In this document: piece by piece, positions 28,260 to 37,776 of the stretch
Position numbering within the stretch: position 1 is the first letter of the stretch
Layout: each line of letters starts with the position of its first letter
Origin: Rubinisphaera margarita
GTDB lineage: Bacteria > Planctomycetota > Planctomycetia > Planctomycetales > Planctomycetaceae
Length of the DNA: 64,000 bases
Reading direction: 5' to 3'
Assembly (NCBI RefSeq): GCF_022267515.1
Contig: NZ_JAKFGB010000007.1
Span: 194,014-258,013 of the forward strand
Made by a program: the position numbers and the translations under genes
The notes under the pieces: model-generated
The model's database searches: none
The model's input: only the letters and a program-made list of their open reading frames with translations
What the model was told of the DNA's origin: nothing

Positions 28260-29729
28260 ATGCGCCTTGCCGAAATCATCTCCTGTCTTCATCGCCTCTG
28301 TTTTGTTGCAACTTTGGCTCTGCTGATAACGTGCCTGAACGGAACGAAAGTTCGATCGGCAGAGAAGTCGACTCAACCGAACATTGTGCTGATTCTCGTG
28401 GACGATATGGGGTACGGCGACCCGGGCTGTTACAACCAGCAGTCGAAATGCAGAACGCCGCACATTGATCGACTGGCAGCCGAGGGGATGAAATTCACCG
28501 ATGCTCATGCGGCCGGGGGAGTTTGTCATCCGTCTCGATACGGCCTGCTGACTGGTCGCTATCCGTTTCGTCACAATCGGAACTGGCGGCACGAACCACT
28601 GATCGCTGAAGAGGACGAGACGATTCCGGAGATGCTGCAGCGAGCCGGATATACGACGCACATGGTCGGCAAATGGCACCTCGGCTTCGACAATGGCCCC
28701 GACTACAACTTCGAGAAAGGCCTGACCGGCGGCCCGGTCGATCGCGGTTTCCAGACTTACTTCGGCATGCCGGCTTCGCTCGATATCCCGCCGTACTATT
28801 ACATCGAAGGCCGGATGGCATCGCCGCAGCCCACTCTGCCGATTGCGGCGAATTCGTCTCCCGGATGGAGTCCGATTCAGGGCGCGTTCTGGCGAGCAGG
28901 ACTGCGAGCCGGCAATTTCATTATGGAAGACGTCCTCGACGAATTTGGCCGGCACGCGGTCGAAACGGTGGAAACATCGTTCTCGAAGGAGGAGCCGAGT
29001 TTTCTCTACCTGGCGCTCACCGGCCCGCACACTCCCTGGTTACCGGCTGAGGAATTCCACGGCAGTGGAGGAGCTGGGCTCTACAGCGAGTTCGTCGCCC
29101 ATGTCAACGCCGTCGTCGGGCGAGTTGTCGAAGCGATCGACGAGAGCGGCGAAGCCGACAACACGATGGTCATCTTCTCCAGCGACAATGGTCCGGTCTG
29201 GTACGAGAACGACGAAGAGCGATTTCAGCACGACAGCACCGGCCCGCTGCGAGGGATGAAGGGCGACGCCTGGGAAGGCGGACATCGGATGCCGTTCCTG
29301 ATTCGCTGGCCCGCTCAGCTTCGAGGCTATTCGGAATCGGATGAACTCATCGGCTTCATCGATCTCCTGCCGACCCTGGCTGAGATCACCGGCACCGAAC
29401 TTGAAACGGCTGACCGCATCGACGGACGCAGCTTCGCGGCCCTGCTCGATCTGCCGACGAAAGAGCCGTGGCCGCGTGGAGAACGGGTGATGCTGCAACA
29501 CCACAGCGGCAGCGTGATTCGAGCCGGCTCGTGGAAACTGATCACGCGGCTCGGCTCCGGAGGGTTTTCGAAACCGAGCAAAGAGAAACCGCAGCCCGGC
29601 GGCCCGAAGGGGCAGCTGTACGACATGGTTTATGACCGTGGCGAAGCCGACAATCTCTGGCTGGAACACCCGGAAATCGTCGAAAAACTGATGCGTCAGC
29701 GGCAGGAAATCATCGACGCACACGAATAA
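28260..29729 (+). CDS. secreted arylsulfatase-type sulfatase
   Basis: 489 residues. A signal segment (LHRLCFVATLALLITCLNGTKVRSA) is followed by PNIVLILVDDMGYGDPGCYN (metal aspartates), the active-site GGVCHPSRYGLLTGRY with C-x-P-x-R and Cys89 as formylglycine precursor, then GKWHLGF and IFSSDNGPVW. The His after the Cys is a less common variant than Thr or Ser. It follows the SGNH-hydrolase surface protein by 96 bases on the same strand, compatible with joint attack on an acylated, sulfated glycan. Substrate unknown. Confidence 0.92.
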   Translation: MRLAEIISCLHRLCFVATLALLITCLNGTKVRSAEKSTQPNIVLILVDDMGYGDPGCYNQQSKCRTPHIDRLAAEGMKFTDAHAAGGVCHPSRYGLLTGRYPFRHNRNWRHEPLIAEEDETIPEMLQRAGYTTHMVGKWHLGFDNGPDYNFEKGLTGGPVDRGFQTYFGMPASLDIPPYYYIEGRMASPQPTLPIAANSSPGWSPIQGAFWRAGLRAGNFIMEDVLDEFGRHAVETVETSFSKEEPSFLYLALTGPHTPWLPAEEFHGSGGAGLYSEFVAHVNAVVGRVVEAIDESGEADNTMVIFSSDNGPVWYENDEERFQHDSTGPLRGMKGDAWEGGHRMPFLIRWPAQLRGYSESDELIGFIDLLPTLAEITGTELETADRIDGRSFAALLDLPTKEPWPRGERVMLQHHSGSVIRAGSWKLITRLGSGGFSKPSKEKPQPGGPKGQLYDMVYDRGEADNLWLEHPEIVEKLMRQRQEIIDAHE

Positions 29730-30013
29730 CAAGGGAGCCTGCACGATCGGCACAACCGGTTCAGCTTGAGCCGATTCTCTGGTTCAACCCGCTCCCACTC
29801 CGCAGGCAGGTGACAGCGATCGCGGGGTGCTCGTAAAATGATGGCCGCACGTCATCACGCTCTCGTCTGAGCAGCTGGAGCGGAACGCTTTACCGGATGT
29901 CCGCATAGGATCGAGTTTTCGCCTGAAACATGGCAACTTATGCGAACGGAACGGATAGGCTTTCAGTATTCTGCTCTATTGCACCGTGAACTTCTCTGCC
30001 TGAAATTGAATCG

Positions 30014-30469
30014 ATGTCCGCGCTCTCCCCTGAAGAATGGACCCGTTATCTTCACGAACACATTCCGGTCAGCCGGGCGATGGCAATTACCGTTCTGACC
30101 GCAGAGCCGGACGAGGCCGTTATTCAACTCCCGTTGACTGAGAATCTGAATCACCGGGAGACGGCGTTTGGCGGGAGTATTTCGACGGCCGGCATCCTCG
30201 TTTGCTGGCTGCTGTTCAACATTCGCATGCGCGAGAGGAACGAGACGCCGCGGCTCGTCGTCCGCAACAGCAACACGTCGTTCCTGAAGCCAATCGCCGA
30301 CAGCTTCACCGCGAGCTGTCGATTCGATGACAATGCTGCCTGGGCGCAGTTCCTGAAGATCTACGAGAAGAAAGGCCGGGGGAAACTTTCGCTGACTTCC
30401 GAACTCTCCTCAGCCGGGGAACGCTGTGCGATTCACGCCGGCGAGTTCGTTGCTCTGCGAAACGACTGA
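30014..30469 (+). CDS. YiiD C-terminal-type thioesterase
   Basis: 151 residues with a hot-dog thioesterase pattern of the YiiD_C family (PF09500): LTENLNHRETAFGGSISTAG, where the helix after NHRETAFGG is the conserved core, then PRLVVRNSNTSFLKPI. It has no signal peptide and no fused acetyltransferase domain, unlike E. coli YiiD. It would hydrolyse an acyl-CoA or acyl-ACP thioester in the cytoplasm; the substrate is unknown. The gene ends 28 bases before the stop of the convergent topA. Confidence 0.85.
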   Translation: MSALSPEEWTRYLHEHIPVSRAMAITVLTAEPDEAVIQLPLTENLNHRETAFGGSISTAGILVCWLLFNIRMRERNETPRLVVRNSNTSFLKPIADSFTASCRFDDNAAWAQFLKIYEKKGRGKLSLTSELSSAGERCAIHAGEFVALRND

Positions 30470-30497
30470 GCCTCTCTCGGCACGAATCGTTCAGGAG

Positions 30498-33215
30498 TCA
30501 GTCGTCGGTTTTCTTTTTCTTGGTCGACTTCTTCTTCGTCGCTTTTTTCTTGGCCGATTTCTTCTTGGTGGCTTTCTTCTTTGTCGCTTTTTTCGTGGTT
30601 TTCTTGCCGGTCTTGGCGGCCTTGGCTTCGATCCACTCCAGCGCCTGGGCCAGCGTCACCGATTCCAGATCGGTATCCTTGGGAACCGTGGCATTGATCT
30701 TGCCATGCTTCACGTAGGGGCCGTACCGGCCCTCGAAGATGCCGATGACTTCTTCGTCCTCCGGATGCTTGCCGAGTTCGCGGATGGGCTTCGGAGCCTC
30801 TTTGGTGCGGGCCTGCTTCAGAAGTTCAACCGCCAGATCGAGACCGACCGTCAGCACGTCGACATCCTTCGGAAGTCCCTTGTACTTGCCCGAATGCTGC
30901 ACGTAAGGACCAAAGCGGCCAATGCCGGCTTTGACCACCTTGCCGTCCTCTGGATGCTGCCCTAGCGTGCGGGGCAGTTCCATCAGCTTGATGGCGGTGC
31001 TGAGTTCGATCTGCGTCGGATCGATGTTCTTGGGGATGGAAACCCGCTTCGGCTTCGCGCCGTCTTCACCCTGCTCTCCCAGTTGGAGATAAGGACCGAA
31101 CGGACCACTTAATACGAAGATTGGCAGCCCTTCCTCGGGATGCATGCCGATGGACTGAGGCCCCTGCTCTTTCAGCAGAAACAGCTTTTGAGCCAGTTCC
31201 TGGTTGACGTCTGCCGGGGAGATTTCCTGCGGCAGCGACGCGGTTTTCTGCTCGCCGTTTTCTTCTTTCTCCAGGTAAGGTCCATAGCGTCCCACGCGGA
31301 CCGAAGAATCGAGGCCGGCGAATTCGAGCGTACAGGCTTTGCGCGGATCGATTTTCTCTTCGCGTGTCTTAACCTGTTCGACGAGACCATCATCGCCGCC
31401 GTAGAAGCGTCCCAGATACGGCACGCGCTGCGCCTGTCCGTTCGAAATATCGTCCAGCGTCTGCTCCATCCCGGCCGTGAACTGGGTGTCGACCAGATTG
31501 GGAAAGTTCTCTTCGAGCAGGCGTGTGACAGCCATCGCGGTGAAGGTGGGGATCAGCTGATTACTGTCCTTGCGGACGTAGCCGCGATCCTGAATCGTGC
31601 TCAGAATACTGGCGTACGTCGACGGACGCCCAATCCCTTCTTCTTCGAGCTTGCGGACGAGCGATGCTTCCGTGAAGCGGGCGGGAGGCTTGGTTTCGTG
31701 GCCGACTGGATCAAGCTGCGAGCAATTGAGCGGCTCCTGTTCCTTGAGATCCGGCAGCATGGAATCACGGTCATCGAGAGCCGCTTCCGGATCGTCACTG
31801 CCTTCCACGTAAGCACGGAAGAAGCCGGGGAACACAACCTGACGGCCGGTCGCTCGGAACTTCGCGTCTTCGACTTCCACGGTCACGTTGAGAAACTTCA
31901 GTCGCGCTTCGGCCATCTGGCAGGCCATGGTCCGCTTCCAGATTAGCGCGTAAAGCCTGGCTTCAACGCCTGTAAGCCGCAGCTCTTCGGCGGTTCGCAT
32001 CTCCGTGCCCGAAGGGCGGATCGCTTCGTGAGCCTCCTGCGCGTTCTTCGATTTCCCGGTGTACTGGCGGGGACTGTCGCTCAGATAATTATCGCCATAC
32101 AAATCCTGAATCCGGCCGCGAGTCGCCTGCACCGCTTCGGAAGAGAGGGCGACGCTGTCGGTTCGCATGTAGGTGATGTAACCGTTTTCATACAGCCGCT
32201 GAGCAGTCTGCATCGTCTGCCGGGCCGTCATGTTCAACTTACGGTTGGCTTCCTGCTGCAGCGAACTGGTGATGAACGGAGCCGGCGGCTTCCGGTTCGA
32301 CATCCGCTCTTCAATTTCGCCGACCGACCAGTCGGCTTTCAGCAATCGCTCCTGAAGCGACTCGGCTTCCTGCTGGTTGAGCAGCAGGACATCAGCTCCC
32401 GGCTTCAGCTTGCCGGTCGCTTCATCGAAGTCTTTTCCGGTGGCGAGCCGTTTGTCATCGACCGAATGCAGAATGGCTTCGAACTGTCCGCCCGCTCCAG
32501 TCCGCAGCGCGGCTCTCAGGTCCCAGTACGTGGCCGAATGGAACGCGAGCCGCTCGAGTTCCCGTTGAACGAGCAGTCGCACTGCGACAGACTGCACTCG
32601 CCCGGCGGAAAGTCCGCGAGCGATCTTCTTCCACAGAAGTGGACTGAGCGTGTAGCCGTAAAGACGGTCCAGAACGCGGCGGGTTTCCTGAGCCTCGACG
32701 AGATCCTCGTTGATGTCCCGGGTGTTGTTGATGGCTTCCTGAATGGCGGATTTGGTAATTTCCGAGAAAACCATGCGACGAACGCTGACTTTTGGCTCCA
32801 GCAGCTGCACGAGATGCCAGCCAATGCTCTCCCCTTCGCGGTCTTCATCGGTCGCGATGATGAGTTCCTGAGCGTCCTGGAGGAGGTCTTTGAGTTCCTT
32901 GATCAGCTTTTTCTTTTCCGACGGAACCACATAAAGAGGTTCAAACTCCTTTTCGGGGTTCACGCCAAGCGTCGCCCAGGACTCCTTTTTATATTTGGAG
33001 GGGATATCTGCGGCCTTGGCGGGAAGATCACGGACGTGCCCGACACTGGCGCGAACGATGTAATCGCTGCCCAGAAAGCTACCGATCTTCTTTGCCTTTG
33101 CCGGGGATTCCACGATCACCAGCGCCTTATAGTTTCCGTTCTTCGCCACCATATGTGCGCTGCTCGCCTCCATCCTGACGCGGCCATCGGCCATGGCTGC
33201 GTCTTTGGGTTTCAC
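30498..33215 (-). CDS. topA: DNA topoisomerase I with C-terminal repeats and a lysine-rich tail
   Basis: 905 residues from a GTG at 33215; internal ATGs at residues 8, 15 and 22 are possible, and the family core starts at KALVIVESPAKAKKIGSFLG. The TOPRIM domain (TDEDREGESIGWHL) and the active-site Tyr349 in GYITYMRTDSVALS are intact, so it should relax negative supercoils by nicking and religating single strands. The C-terminus has no CxxC zinc ribbons; instead it carries several TopA C-terminal repeats (LGQHPEDGKVVKAGIGRFGPYV, counted as one unit) and ends in about 35 residues almost wholly Lys/Ala/Thr (KKATKKKSAKKK), resembling histone H1-like tails and likely to bind DNA. Confidence 0.96.
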   Translation of the reverse strand: MKPKDAAMADGRVRMEASSAHMVAKNGNYKALVIVESPAKAKKIGSFLGSDYIVRASVGHVRDLPAKAADIPSKYKKESWATLGVNPEKEFEPLYVVPSEKKKLIKELKDLLQDAQELIIATDEDREGESIGWHLVQLLEPKVSVRRMVFSEITKSAIQEAINNTRDINEDLVEAQETRRVLDRLYGYTLSPLLWKKIARGLSAGRVQSVAVRLLVQRELERLAFHSATYWDLRAALRTGAGGQFEAILHSVDDKRLATGKDFDEATGKLKPGADVLLLNQQEAESLQERLLKADWSVGEIEERMSNRKPPAPFITSSLQQEANRKLNMTARQTMQTAQRLYENGYITYMRTDSVALSSEAVQATRGRIQDLYGDNYLSDSPRQYTGKSKNAQEAHEAIRPSGTEMRTAEELRLTGVEARLYALIWKRTMACQMAEARLKFLNVTVEVEDAKFRATGRQVVFPGFFRAYVEGSDDPEAALDDRDSMLPDLKEQEPLNCSQLDPVGHETKPPARFTEASLVRKLEEEGIGRPSTYASILSTIQDRGYVRKDSNQLIPTFTAMAVTRLLEENFPNLVDTQFTAGMEQTLDDISNGQAQRVPYLGRFYGGDDGLVEQVKTREEKIDPRKACTLEFAGLDSSVRVGRYGPYLEKEENGEQKTASLPQEISPADVNQELAQKLFLLKEQGPQSIGMHPEEGLPIFVLSGPFGPYLQLGEQGEDGAKPKRVSIPKNIDPTQIELSTAIKLMELPRTLGQHPEDGKVVKAGIGRFGPYVQHSGKYKGLPKDVDVLTVGLDLAVELLKQARTKEAPKPIRELGKHPEDEEVIGIFEGRYGPYVKHGKINATVPKDTDLESVTLAQALEWIEAKAAKTGKKTTKKATKKKATKKKSAKKKATKKKSTKKKKTDD

Positions 33216-33408
33216 TCTTGCGGCGCGGTCACTCGATCGGAGCAGGATGTCTCCACATCGTCTCCTCCGACAACAACCGCGGGCGGAATCGACAAAGGGT
33301 TAAATGATTGCAGGGCCGACTGTCAAGGCTGCGACTCTCGGCAAGAATGGTCCAAACTCGCTTGTCGGACCATGTAAAAATTAATTACAGTCCGGCTTCG
33401 CCCCTTTT

Positions 33409-33435
33409 CCGCCATCGTTGACGATGGCGGTTTTT
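33409..33435 (+). terminator. terminator-like hairpin in the leader of the SurA/PpiD-like gene
   Basis: CCGCCATCG at 33409-33417 pairs perfectly with CGATGGCGG at 33422-33430 around a TTGA loop and is followed by TTTTT. It stands 29 bases before the next ATG on the same strand and after no plus-strand gene, so it would act on a transcript starting in 33216-33400: either an attenuator or the end of a small RNA. A weaker hairpin (ATGGTCC with GGACCAT) lies just upstream, around 33346-33373. Confidence 0.65.
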
Positions 33436-33463
33436 CGCTCAGAGCAGTTTGTAAGGATACAGG

Positions 33464-36067
33464 ATGAAGTCTCCGTTCGCGGTCTTTCGCAAACACCAGA
33501 AAGTCTTGATGGTCGCCCTGACCGGGCTGGCAATGTTTGCGTTCATTGTCCTCGACTCTCTGACGCAGAACATGGCCGCTTTCCCGCCAATCTTCGGGGC
33601 TTTGGTCGGTGTGGGGCTCGGCTGGTTGATCCTGAGAAACTCCAAATACACCTGGGTCGCACTGACCGTCGGGGGCGTGGCCGGAGCATTGATCGGCCTT
33701 CAGTTCCAGACCAACTCGACCACCCAGGCCGCCGTGACGACGTCGTTTGGTTCGATCAGCGAGATCGAACTGCAGAACGCCGCACGCCGCCGCGAAACGG
33801 TTAACCAGTTCCTCGTGCAGGCCTTCCGAGCCGCTCATGCGGGGGAAGAGAATCCTCAAATGTTCATGCTGCAGAGCTATCTGTTCGGCGGCAACGGGGA
33901 TCCTCAGCAGGAAGCGTTGATGCACATGCTGATGATGCGGGAAGCCGACAAGGTCAACTTTTATGTGAGTGACCAGCAGGTTTCCGATTACATCAGCCAG
34001 GCGACAGCCAACAAGCTGAGCGGCGGCGATTACGTCAAGATTCTTCGCCAGATCGGCTTGAGCGACAGCGAACTGTTCAACCTCATCCGCGAACAGATTG
34101 CCTCACAGAGCCTGCGTCGCGAGCTGATGCCCCGATATGTGGCCACGCCGGAAAACTTCTGGGATTATTACCAGAAAATGAATGTCCGTCAGGAACTGGC
34201 GACTGTTTCGGTCGCGGTCGAAGCCTTCAAATCTGAAGTTGGCGAGCCAACGGACGAAGAACTGAAAGCCCTGTTCGACGAACACCGAGAAAAATTCCCC
34301 TCCGGTTCAGATCCAGGCTTCCGACAGCCGCCACGGGTGAAGCTGGCTTACCTCGAAGTCGATTACGACACGGTGGCCAAGACCGTTAAGGAAGTAACCG
34401 ACGAAGAAGTCAAAGCCTATTACGAAGCCAATAAAGAGGATTACCGGAATCAGACCGCCGATCCATTCCCGTCGCAGTTCGGCGACGAGATGGAAGGCCT
34501 GGATGATGCCAATCCGTTTGAAGCTCCTGGCCTGGAAAGCCCGATGCTGGCTCCGGGACTGCCTGCTCCTGTCGGCACGGATACGCCGGCCATCGAATCG
34601 GGCGACCTGCCCGGACCGGTAATGACTCCTCCGGCGAACACCTCGGAGAGTTCCGCCACCCCGACCGCTCCCCCGCAGCCGGAATCGACCTCGACGCCTG
34701 CTCCGGAAGGAACCACATCAGCAATCGAACACCGTCCGTTCGGCAACGCGTTCGCCTTGATTCAGGATCAGCCGACTCCGTCCGAAGGATCGCCGACACC
34801 GGCTTCAACATCGACTCCGGCTCCCGCGTCGACTTCGACACCGACTCCGGAATCCACCTCCCGCCCTGCTCCAGAGATGACTGCTCCAGCTCCGGCTGGA
34901 ACTTCGACGCCTGCTCCTGCGACGACCACAACTCCTCCGCCAGCAACGACTTCGACGCCAGCTCCGGAAACGACGTCCACCATGACGCCGCCGCCGGCTG
35001 CAGACCCACTTCCCGAATTCCAGCCTCTGGACGAAGCTCTCACCGAGCGAATTCGCGCTCAGATCAAGCGGGAAAGGGTGATGGCGAAGATCAACGAGAT
35101 TACGCAGGAATCTCGCGGAGCTTTGTTCAACATCGTTTCGAAGTACGCCAACGCGGAAGACGACAACAAGGAAGCGATTGCAGCCGAGATCCAGAAGGCT
35201 GCTCAGGCTTACGCGAAGGAAAACAAGCTGCGGTACGTGGAGACGCCATTCCTGTCTCCGGAAGAACTGCAGGAATCCGAAGATCATCCGATTGGAAGCT
35301 CGACCGAACCAATTTCGATCCGTTTCCAGCGGGAGAACGCCCGGACCGTCGTTGAACAGCACTTCAGCGGACCGGATCTGGCCTCCATTGAACGGCAACG
35401 TTACCTGATCTTCGAAGCGGAAGACCCTTCGACGCTCAACCGCTTCCTGCACTGGCAGGTCGCGTTCAAGCCCCAGCACGTCCCAACGTGGGATGAAGAC
35501 GGCGTGAAGGAACAGGTCCAGGAAGCCTGGAATGCGATTCAGGCTCGTGAACTGGCCCGCAAACGTGCCGAAAAGATCGCCGAAACTCTGCGAAACGCCG
35601 GCGACAAGACCTGGAAAGAAGCCCTGGCCGACGTCACCGAAACCGGAAAAGAGGGTGGGCAGAAACTGAATGTGGCCTACACGAGCCCGTTCACCTGGTT
35701 GACTCGCTCATCGGCGGCGAATCCGAACCCGTTCGCGCCGCCGCCGCTGGAACTGCCGGAACTTCCGATGATTTATGGCGGAATCAGCAACGAATTCATG
35801 GAAACGGTGTTCCGGGACCTGGAACCAGGCCAGGTGGGCGTCACCGAGAGTGCCGATGGACGTTACCTCCATGTGGTCCGGGTCGATAACCGGACTGATC
35901 TCGCAGAGATCCGCGCCTCGTTCCTGGCGGCTCAGGGCAGCCTGTTCTCGCCATTCTCGCCGTTCCAGATGATGACCTACGAAGACTCGCGTGATCTGGT
36001 TCGTCAGTGGAATTCGGACATCTACGAGAAGTACGAGGTCAAATGGGTGGGAAACGAATCGGAGTGA
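33464..36067 (+). CDS. membrane-anchored SurA/PpiD-like chaperone or peptidyl-prolyl isomerase-like protein
   Basis: 867 residues. The N-terminus has two or three membrane helices between 15 and 85 (VLMVALTGLAMFAFIVLD, FGALVGVGLGWLIL, VALTVGGVAGALIGL). Residues 100-330 look like the SurA/PpiD N-terminal helical region (YVSDQQVSDYISQ, YVATPENFWDYYQKMNVRQEL, VTDEEVKAYYEANKEDYRN). Residues about 380-525 are a Pro/Ser/Thr-rich linker with degenerate STPAP/TSTPTP repeats. The C-terminal part resembles a parvulin-like region (YGGISNEFMETVFRDLEPGQ, VTESADGRYLHVVRVDNRT split here into two phrases). A periplasmic folding role is inferred from the architecture; catalytic residues are not assigned. Confidence 0.7.
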   Translation: MKSPFAVFRKHQKVLMVALTGLAMFAFIVLDSLTQNMAAFPPIFGALVGVGLGWLILRNSKYTWVALTVGGVAGALIGLQFQTNSTTQAAVTTSFGSISEIELQNAARRRETVNQFLVQAFRAAHAGEENPQMFMLQSYLFGGNGDPQQEALMHMLMMREADKVNFYVSDQQVSDYISQATANKLSGGDYVKILRQIGLSDSELFNLIREQIASQSLRRELMPRYVATPENFWDYYQKMNVRQELATVSVAVEAFKSEVGEPTDEELKALFDEHREKFPSGSDPGFRQPPRVKLAYLEVDYDTVAKTVKEVTDEEVKAYYEANKEDYRNQTADPFPSQFGDEMEGLDDANPFEAPGLESPMLAPGLPAPVGTDTPAIESGDLPGPVMTPPANTSESSATPTAPPQPESTSTPAPEGTTSAIEHRPFGNAFALIQDQPTPSEGSPTPASTSTPAPASTSTPTPESTSRPAPEMTAPAPAGTSTPAPATTTTPPPATTSTPAPETTSTMTPPPAADPLPEFQPLDEALTERIRAQIKRERVMAKINEITQESRGALFNIVSKYANAEDDNKEAIAAEIQKAAQAYAKENKLRYVETPFLSPEELQESEDHPIGSSTEPISIRFQRENARTVVEQHFSGPDLASIERQRYLIFEAEDPSTLNRFLHWQVAFKPQHVPTWDEDGVKEQVQEAWNAIQARELARKRAEKIAETLRNAGDKTWKEALADVTETGKEGGQKLNVAYTSPFTWLTRSSAANPNPFAPPPLELPELPMIYGGISNEFMETVFRDLEPGQVGVTESADGRYLHVVRVDNRTDLAEIRASFLAAQGSLFSPFSPFQMMTYEDSRDLVRQWNSDIYEKYEVKWVGNESE

Positions 36068-36254
36068 TCGGAAGATTCCCGATTTCATCACCTCTGTGAT
36101 TTGATCCTCTTGCATTGCGAGAAGATTCTGGAACAATCTACTTCATTCCCCGCGTTGAAAAATGGCATTGAAAGCATGTCTATTTATTGATAGGCTGCGA
36201 TTAACGGTGTCATTCCACGCCTCAGAGAAGTGAGATTCCCGCCGGAACATACGC

Positions 36255-36845
36255 ATGCATATCGAACTTGAAGTCAGCAATAAACGATCCAACGTCAAAC
36301 GGCTTGTCATCCGGGAACGTGCCATTATCGGTCGCCAGAACCACTGCGACATTCGTGTCGTATCGGGCGAACTGAGCCGCGAGCACTGCCGGATTGAAGT
36401 GGATCATGACGATGCTCACCTGATCGATCTCGGCAGCACGAACGGGACGTATCTCAATCGCAAAAAGCTCGAGGCGCACCAGCCCTACGAACTCAGCGAA
36501 GGGGATACGATCCAGCTCGGCCCTGCGGCGTTCTCTGTGCATATCATTCACGAGTCGGAGAGTCTGCAGGAGAACGAAACCATCTCCTCGATCTCCGATG
36601 AAACGCTGACCGGCGATCTGGACAGCCACGTCAGCGGTGCTCACGTGGGAGCCGGAGACGAAACGATCCCGGCTGATGAGCAGCATTCAGTCGCCGAGTC
36701 GGGCTTCACCGAAGAAGAACTCGAAGAATTGATCGACGAAGACGAAGATTCCGATTCGTTTCTCGCTGGCGTGACGTCGGATAACGACATGAAGACTGTC
36801 GATGACGACGACGATGCTTACGACAAGTTCCTCAGTGATCTTTAA
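36255..36845 (+). CDS. FHA-domain protein with acidic tail
   Basis: 196 residues. The FHA domain covers about residues 1-100 with the phosphothreonine-binding signature: ERAIIGRQNHCDIRV (Gly-Arg), SREHCRIE (Ser-x-x-His), then LGSTNGTYLN (Asn-Gly). It should bind phosphothreonine peptides made by a Hanks-type kinase; none is encoded in the window. The C-terminal half is highly acidic (EEELEELIDEDEDSDSF, VDDDDDAYDKFLSD) and probably disordered. It is soluble and cytoplasmic by composition. Confidence 0.9.
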   Translation: MHIELEVSNKRSNVKRLVIRERAIIGRQNHCDIRVVSGELSREHCRIEVDHDDAHLIDLGSTNGTYLNRKKLEAHQPYELSEGDTIQLGPAAFSVHIIHESESLQENETISSISDETLTGDLDSHVSGAHVGAGDETIPADEQHSVAESGFTEEELEELIDEDEDSDSFLAGVTSDNDMKTVDDDDDAYDKFLSDL

Positions 36846-36894
36846 GCCCGGAATCGCGTGGAGCGTACGCGGCTTGTTCTGAGCGAAGCCGAAC

Positions 36895-37359
36895 TCAGTA
36901 TCGCTGGACGTCCACGCCGTCTGCATTCTGAAACGCGGTCCGCACCTGCTCGCTGAATTCTGCAGGGGCCTCGGGTTCGGAAGGCGTCTCCGCAGCTTTG
37001 GCGACAAGGCCGGAACTCGGCTGAATACTGAGAACACCCGCGACTCGCCACGTGCCACGGCTGTCCCGATTCATCTGCAGGGACGTGCGAATCCACTCCC
37101 GTTCGTGTCGAATCTTGGCGGTGACAACCGCTTCAGCTCCGCGACGCTGTACGTCTTCAATATGCACGGTGACCGCAGCCGGATCCCCTGCTCCGTAGAG
37201 CGCTTCGTGCTTGACCATGCCCTTCAGATAAGCCTGGGCACGGGTTCGAATCATCGAGCCGTCGAAGCGAGTCAGATATCCCATCATCAACAGTGCGACG
37301 CCGGCTGCAACAAGGCCGACGGCGAGCACTTCCGGGAATGATCGGCCACGTGGTCGCAT
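36895..37359 (-). CDS. hypothetical single-pass membrane protein
   Basis: 154 residues from the ATG at 37359. The frame opens earlier (37473), but that part overlaps the small gene upstream and is Arg/Cys-rich shadow sequence. One membrane helix lies at about 9-30 (EVLAVGLVAAGVALLMMGYL). A periplasmic domain follows (AAVTVHIEDVQRRGAEAVVTA, WIRTSLQMNRDSRGTWRVAG) that looks like a small beta-rich domain, with a Pro/Glu-rich linker near the C-terminus. It lies 28 bases after the small acidic gene and is probably cotranscribed with it. No family recognised. Confidence 0.65.
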   Translation of the reverse strand: MRPRGRSFPEVLAVGLVAAGVALLMMGYLTRFDGSMIRTRAQAYLKGMVKHEALYGAGDPAAVTVHIEDVQRRGAEAVVTAKIRHEREWIRTSLQMNRDSRGTWRVAGVLSIQPSSGLVAKAAETPSEPEAPAEFSEQVRTAFQNADGVDVQRY

Positions 37360-37387
37360 GGAGCGGGCTTGAGTCGAACGAAGCGGT

Positions 37388-37606
37388 TCAGGCACCGGGA
37401 CGCAGCTGCCAGTAAGCCGCGAGAACTTCGTACAGATCCTCGGACACCTGGATCTCATCGTCCTCGAAGTCACTCAGCCAGGTTCTGCGGAACCGCGTCG
37501 CATCGGCGAGAGCAGCACAGACTTCGCCGAGTCGAACTTTAACCTGCGGCTCTTCAACAGCACCGCAATCCTGATCGCCAGTGTAGAGCTTAAGACGTGG
37601 TCGCAT
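37388..37606 (-). CDS. small acidic hypothetical protein
   Basis: 72 residues. GGAAGG at 37613-37618 (minus strand) is 6 bases from the ATG at 37606, which decides the start over the ATG two codons earlier. The chain (VKVRLGEVCAALADATRFRR, DFEDDEIQVSEDLYEVL) is helical and acidic, without cysteine pairs or a signal peptide. The gene is followed closely by the single-pass membrane protein. I do not recognise a family. Confidence 0.65.
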   Translation of the reverse strand: MRPRLKLYTGDQDCGAVEEPQVKVRLGEVCAALADATRFRRTWLSDFEDDEIQVSEDLYEVLAAYWQLRPGA

Positions 37607-37776
37607 CGACATCCTTCCATGGAGTCGTGGTCTCTTCGCGGCAGTTTCCAACCTTGAAACTACTCCGGGTATCTCACTGTATCGGCAGTCGGATTCGATC
37701 GACTTTACGCGAAATAGTGGCCAGAGCGGTTGTAGGACCAGTCGCCTGAAAGCTGGGATGCGAGCGTAAAATGGGC

